This document shows, piece after piece, positions 62,899 to 64,000 of a stretch of 64,000 bases of DNA. Both the position numbers and the translations under genes were made by a program. The stretch's first letter is position 1. Every line of letters begins with the position of its first letter. The DNA comes from Pantoea phytobeneficialis (GTDB lineage Bacteria > Pseudomonadota > Gammaproteobacteria > Enterobacterales > Enterobacteriaceae): NCBI RefSeq assembly GCF_009728735.1, contig NZ_CP024636.1, positions 3,537,515 through 3,601,514 of the forward strand, in the 5' to 3' direction. Below the pieces are notes generated by a model that was not told where the DNA came from, did not search any database, and worked only from the letters and a program-made list of their open reading frames with translations.

Positions 62899-63898
62899 TG
62901 GGCTGTTCCTCATTCAGCGAATTCAAAATCGGGTTAATCAGATGCTCGACACGCAGCGCATACTGGCCGTTTAACGTGCCGTACTGGCTGGTAAGCACCG
63001 GTACGCCATCTACGTGTGCGATGATGCGATCCGGCTTCTCAATGGGCAGGACGTCACCAGGTTTCAGTTGCAAAATACGTGACAGACGCAGCGACACATC
63101 GGCGAAGTGGGCAATCAGCTCCAGCTCCGAGTGCTGCACCTGTTTCACCAGGTTGTCGCGCCAGTGGTTATCTTCCTGACGAGAGTTCTCCAGTGGGGGA
63201 TTGACCAGCAGCTCACGCAGCGGCTCAATCATCGAAAATGGAATACAGATGTTGAATTCACCCACCAGGTTGCCAATCTCCACCTGGAACGGGGTGTTCA
63301 CCACGATATCGTTCGGCGAGGTGGTGATGTTGGTGAACTTCACCTGCATCTCAGAACGGACATACTCCACATCCAGCGGGTAAATCGCTTTCCATGCGTC
63401 GCTGTAGCCTTCCAGCGCCAGCTTCAGCATGCGGCGAATGACGCGCTGCTCGGTATGGGTAAATTCGCGGCCTTCCACTTTGGTCGGGAAGCGGCCATCG
63501 CCACCGAACAGGTTATCCACGGCGATAAACACCAGACTCGGCGAAAACACCACCAGCGCGGTGCCGCGCAGCGGTTTCAGGTGGATCAGGTTCAGGTTGG
63601 TCGGCACCGGCAGGTTGCGGGCAAACTCATGGTACGGCTGAATCTTGATCGCCCCGACGCTGATATCCGGGCTGCGGCGCAACAGGTTAAACAGCGCCAT
63701 ACGAAAGTGACGGGCAAAACGCTCATTGATGATCTCCAACGCCTGCAAACGTTCACGCACCACGCGACGTTGGGTATTGGGATCATAGGGACGAATATCA
63801 CTGTCGCCCCCGTTGGAACTCTTCTCTACTTCCGCGCTGTCACTGTCGCCATTGAGCAGCGCGTCAATCTCAGCCTGGGAGAGAATGCTATCGCCCAT
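62891..63898 (-). CDS. fliM: flagellar motor switch protein
   Basis: 335 residues (E. coli 334). N-terminal CheY-P-binding motif ILSQAEIDALLNGDSD, middle domain with RRSPDISVGAIKIQPYHEFARNLPVPTNLNLIHLKP region (about 75-110), and C-terminal SpoA domain with LKPGDVLPIEKPD. It mediates switching between rotation directions. Confidence 0.96.
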   Translation of the reverse strand: MGDSILSQAEIDALLNGDSDSAEVEKSSNGGDSDIRPYDPNTQRRVVRERLQALEIINERFARHFRMALFNLLRRSPDISVGAIKIQPYHEFARNLPVPTNLNLIHLKPLRGTALVVFSPSLVFIAVDNLFGGDGRFPTKVEGREFTHTEQRVIRRMLKLALEGYSDAWKAIYPLDVEYVRSEMQVKFTNITTSPNDIVVNTPFQVEIGNLVGEFNICIPFSMIEPLRELLVNPPLENSRQEDNHWRDNLVKQVQHSELELIAHFADVSLRLSRILQLKPGDVLPIEKPDRIIAHVDGVPVLTSQYGTLNGQYALRVEHLINPILNSLNEEQPNE

Positions 63899-63903
63899 TA
63901 AAT

Positions 63904-64000
63904 CACCTCAAAATGAAGGCGGTAAACAGCACGTCACTGACCACCTGCGGAGGTTGACCTTTTACCAGCGGCGGCGCCAGCACCTGTTTGATTTGATCAA
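63904..64000 (-). CDS. fliL: flagellar basal body-associated protein, C-terminal end (cut by window)
   Basis: The last 31 codons are visible, ending [13 protein letters not shown] with TGA at 63904-63906, 5 bases before the fliM start. The VxDVLFTxFILR end and the place ahead of fliM identify FliL, a single-pass protein near the stator. The rest lies beyond the right edge. Confidence 0.9.

Overview
The window looks like a chromosome segment of an Erwiniaceae member, most likely Pantoea or a close relative (inference). The right half keeps an E. coli-like gene order: asparagine tRNA, mtfA, yedJ, dcm/vsr, yedI, yodC, yedQ, yedP, yodD, dsrB, rcsA, fliR-Q-P-O-N-M-L. The left half keeps amn and yeeO but is otherwise accessory metabolism. 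Two families of dispersed palindromic repeats are scattered between and inside operons.

Layout. 1-278: the tail of an IS110-type transposase. 323-4128: a phosphonate-type ABC transporter (phnC, phnD, two permeases) behind a Pho-box-like array. 4082-13752: a sugar operon (RbsA/RbsC/RbsB-like transporter, D-lyxose isomerase, class II aldolase, PfkB kinase) flanked by a hybrid sensor kinase on one side and an OmpR-type response regulator on the other. 13905-17141: a purine (adenine-type) NCS2 permease with a structured leader, tail to tail with amn. 17477-22496: livKHMGF. 22611-24023: yeeO. 24314-32977: a dipeptide/opine-type ABC transporter with a MarR regulator and two FAD-dependent amine oxidases. 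33080-36601: a 55-codon small gene, then fiu and ybiX. 36629-44573: an aromatic acid module of LysR regulator, UbiD/UbiX-type decarboxylase, a DUF554 membrane protein, secreted QuiC and QuiB dehydratases and an OprB porin. 44790-56000: the tRNA and conserved enterobacterial genes, including divergently placed dcm and vsr, and a glucosyl-3-phosphoglycerate synthase paired with yedP. 56252-59662: the sRNA DsrA, yodD, a candidate new sRNA, dsrB, a chemoreceptor and rcsA. 60291-64000: the flagellar export and switch genes.

How they work together. The most striking unit is 36629-44573. Two exported dehydratases would turn 3-dehydroquinate into protocatechuate outside the cytoplasm, and the neighbouring UbiD/UbiX pair could decarboxylate protocatechuate to catechol, with the porin as entry route. 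The sugar operon is a self-contained import, isomerise, phosphorylate and cleave pathway with its own two-component system. The rcsA-DsrA-flagellar end groups regulators of capsule, stress response and motility.
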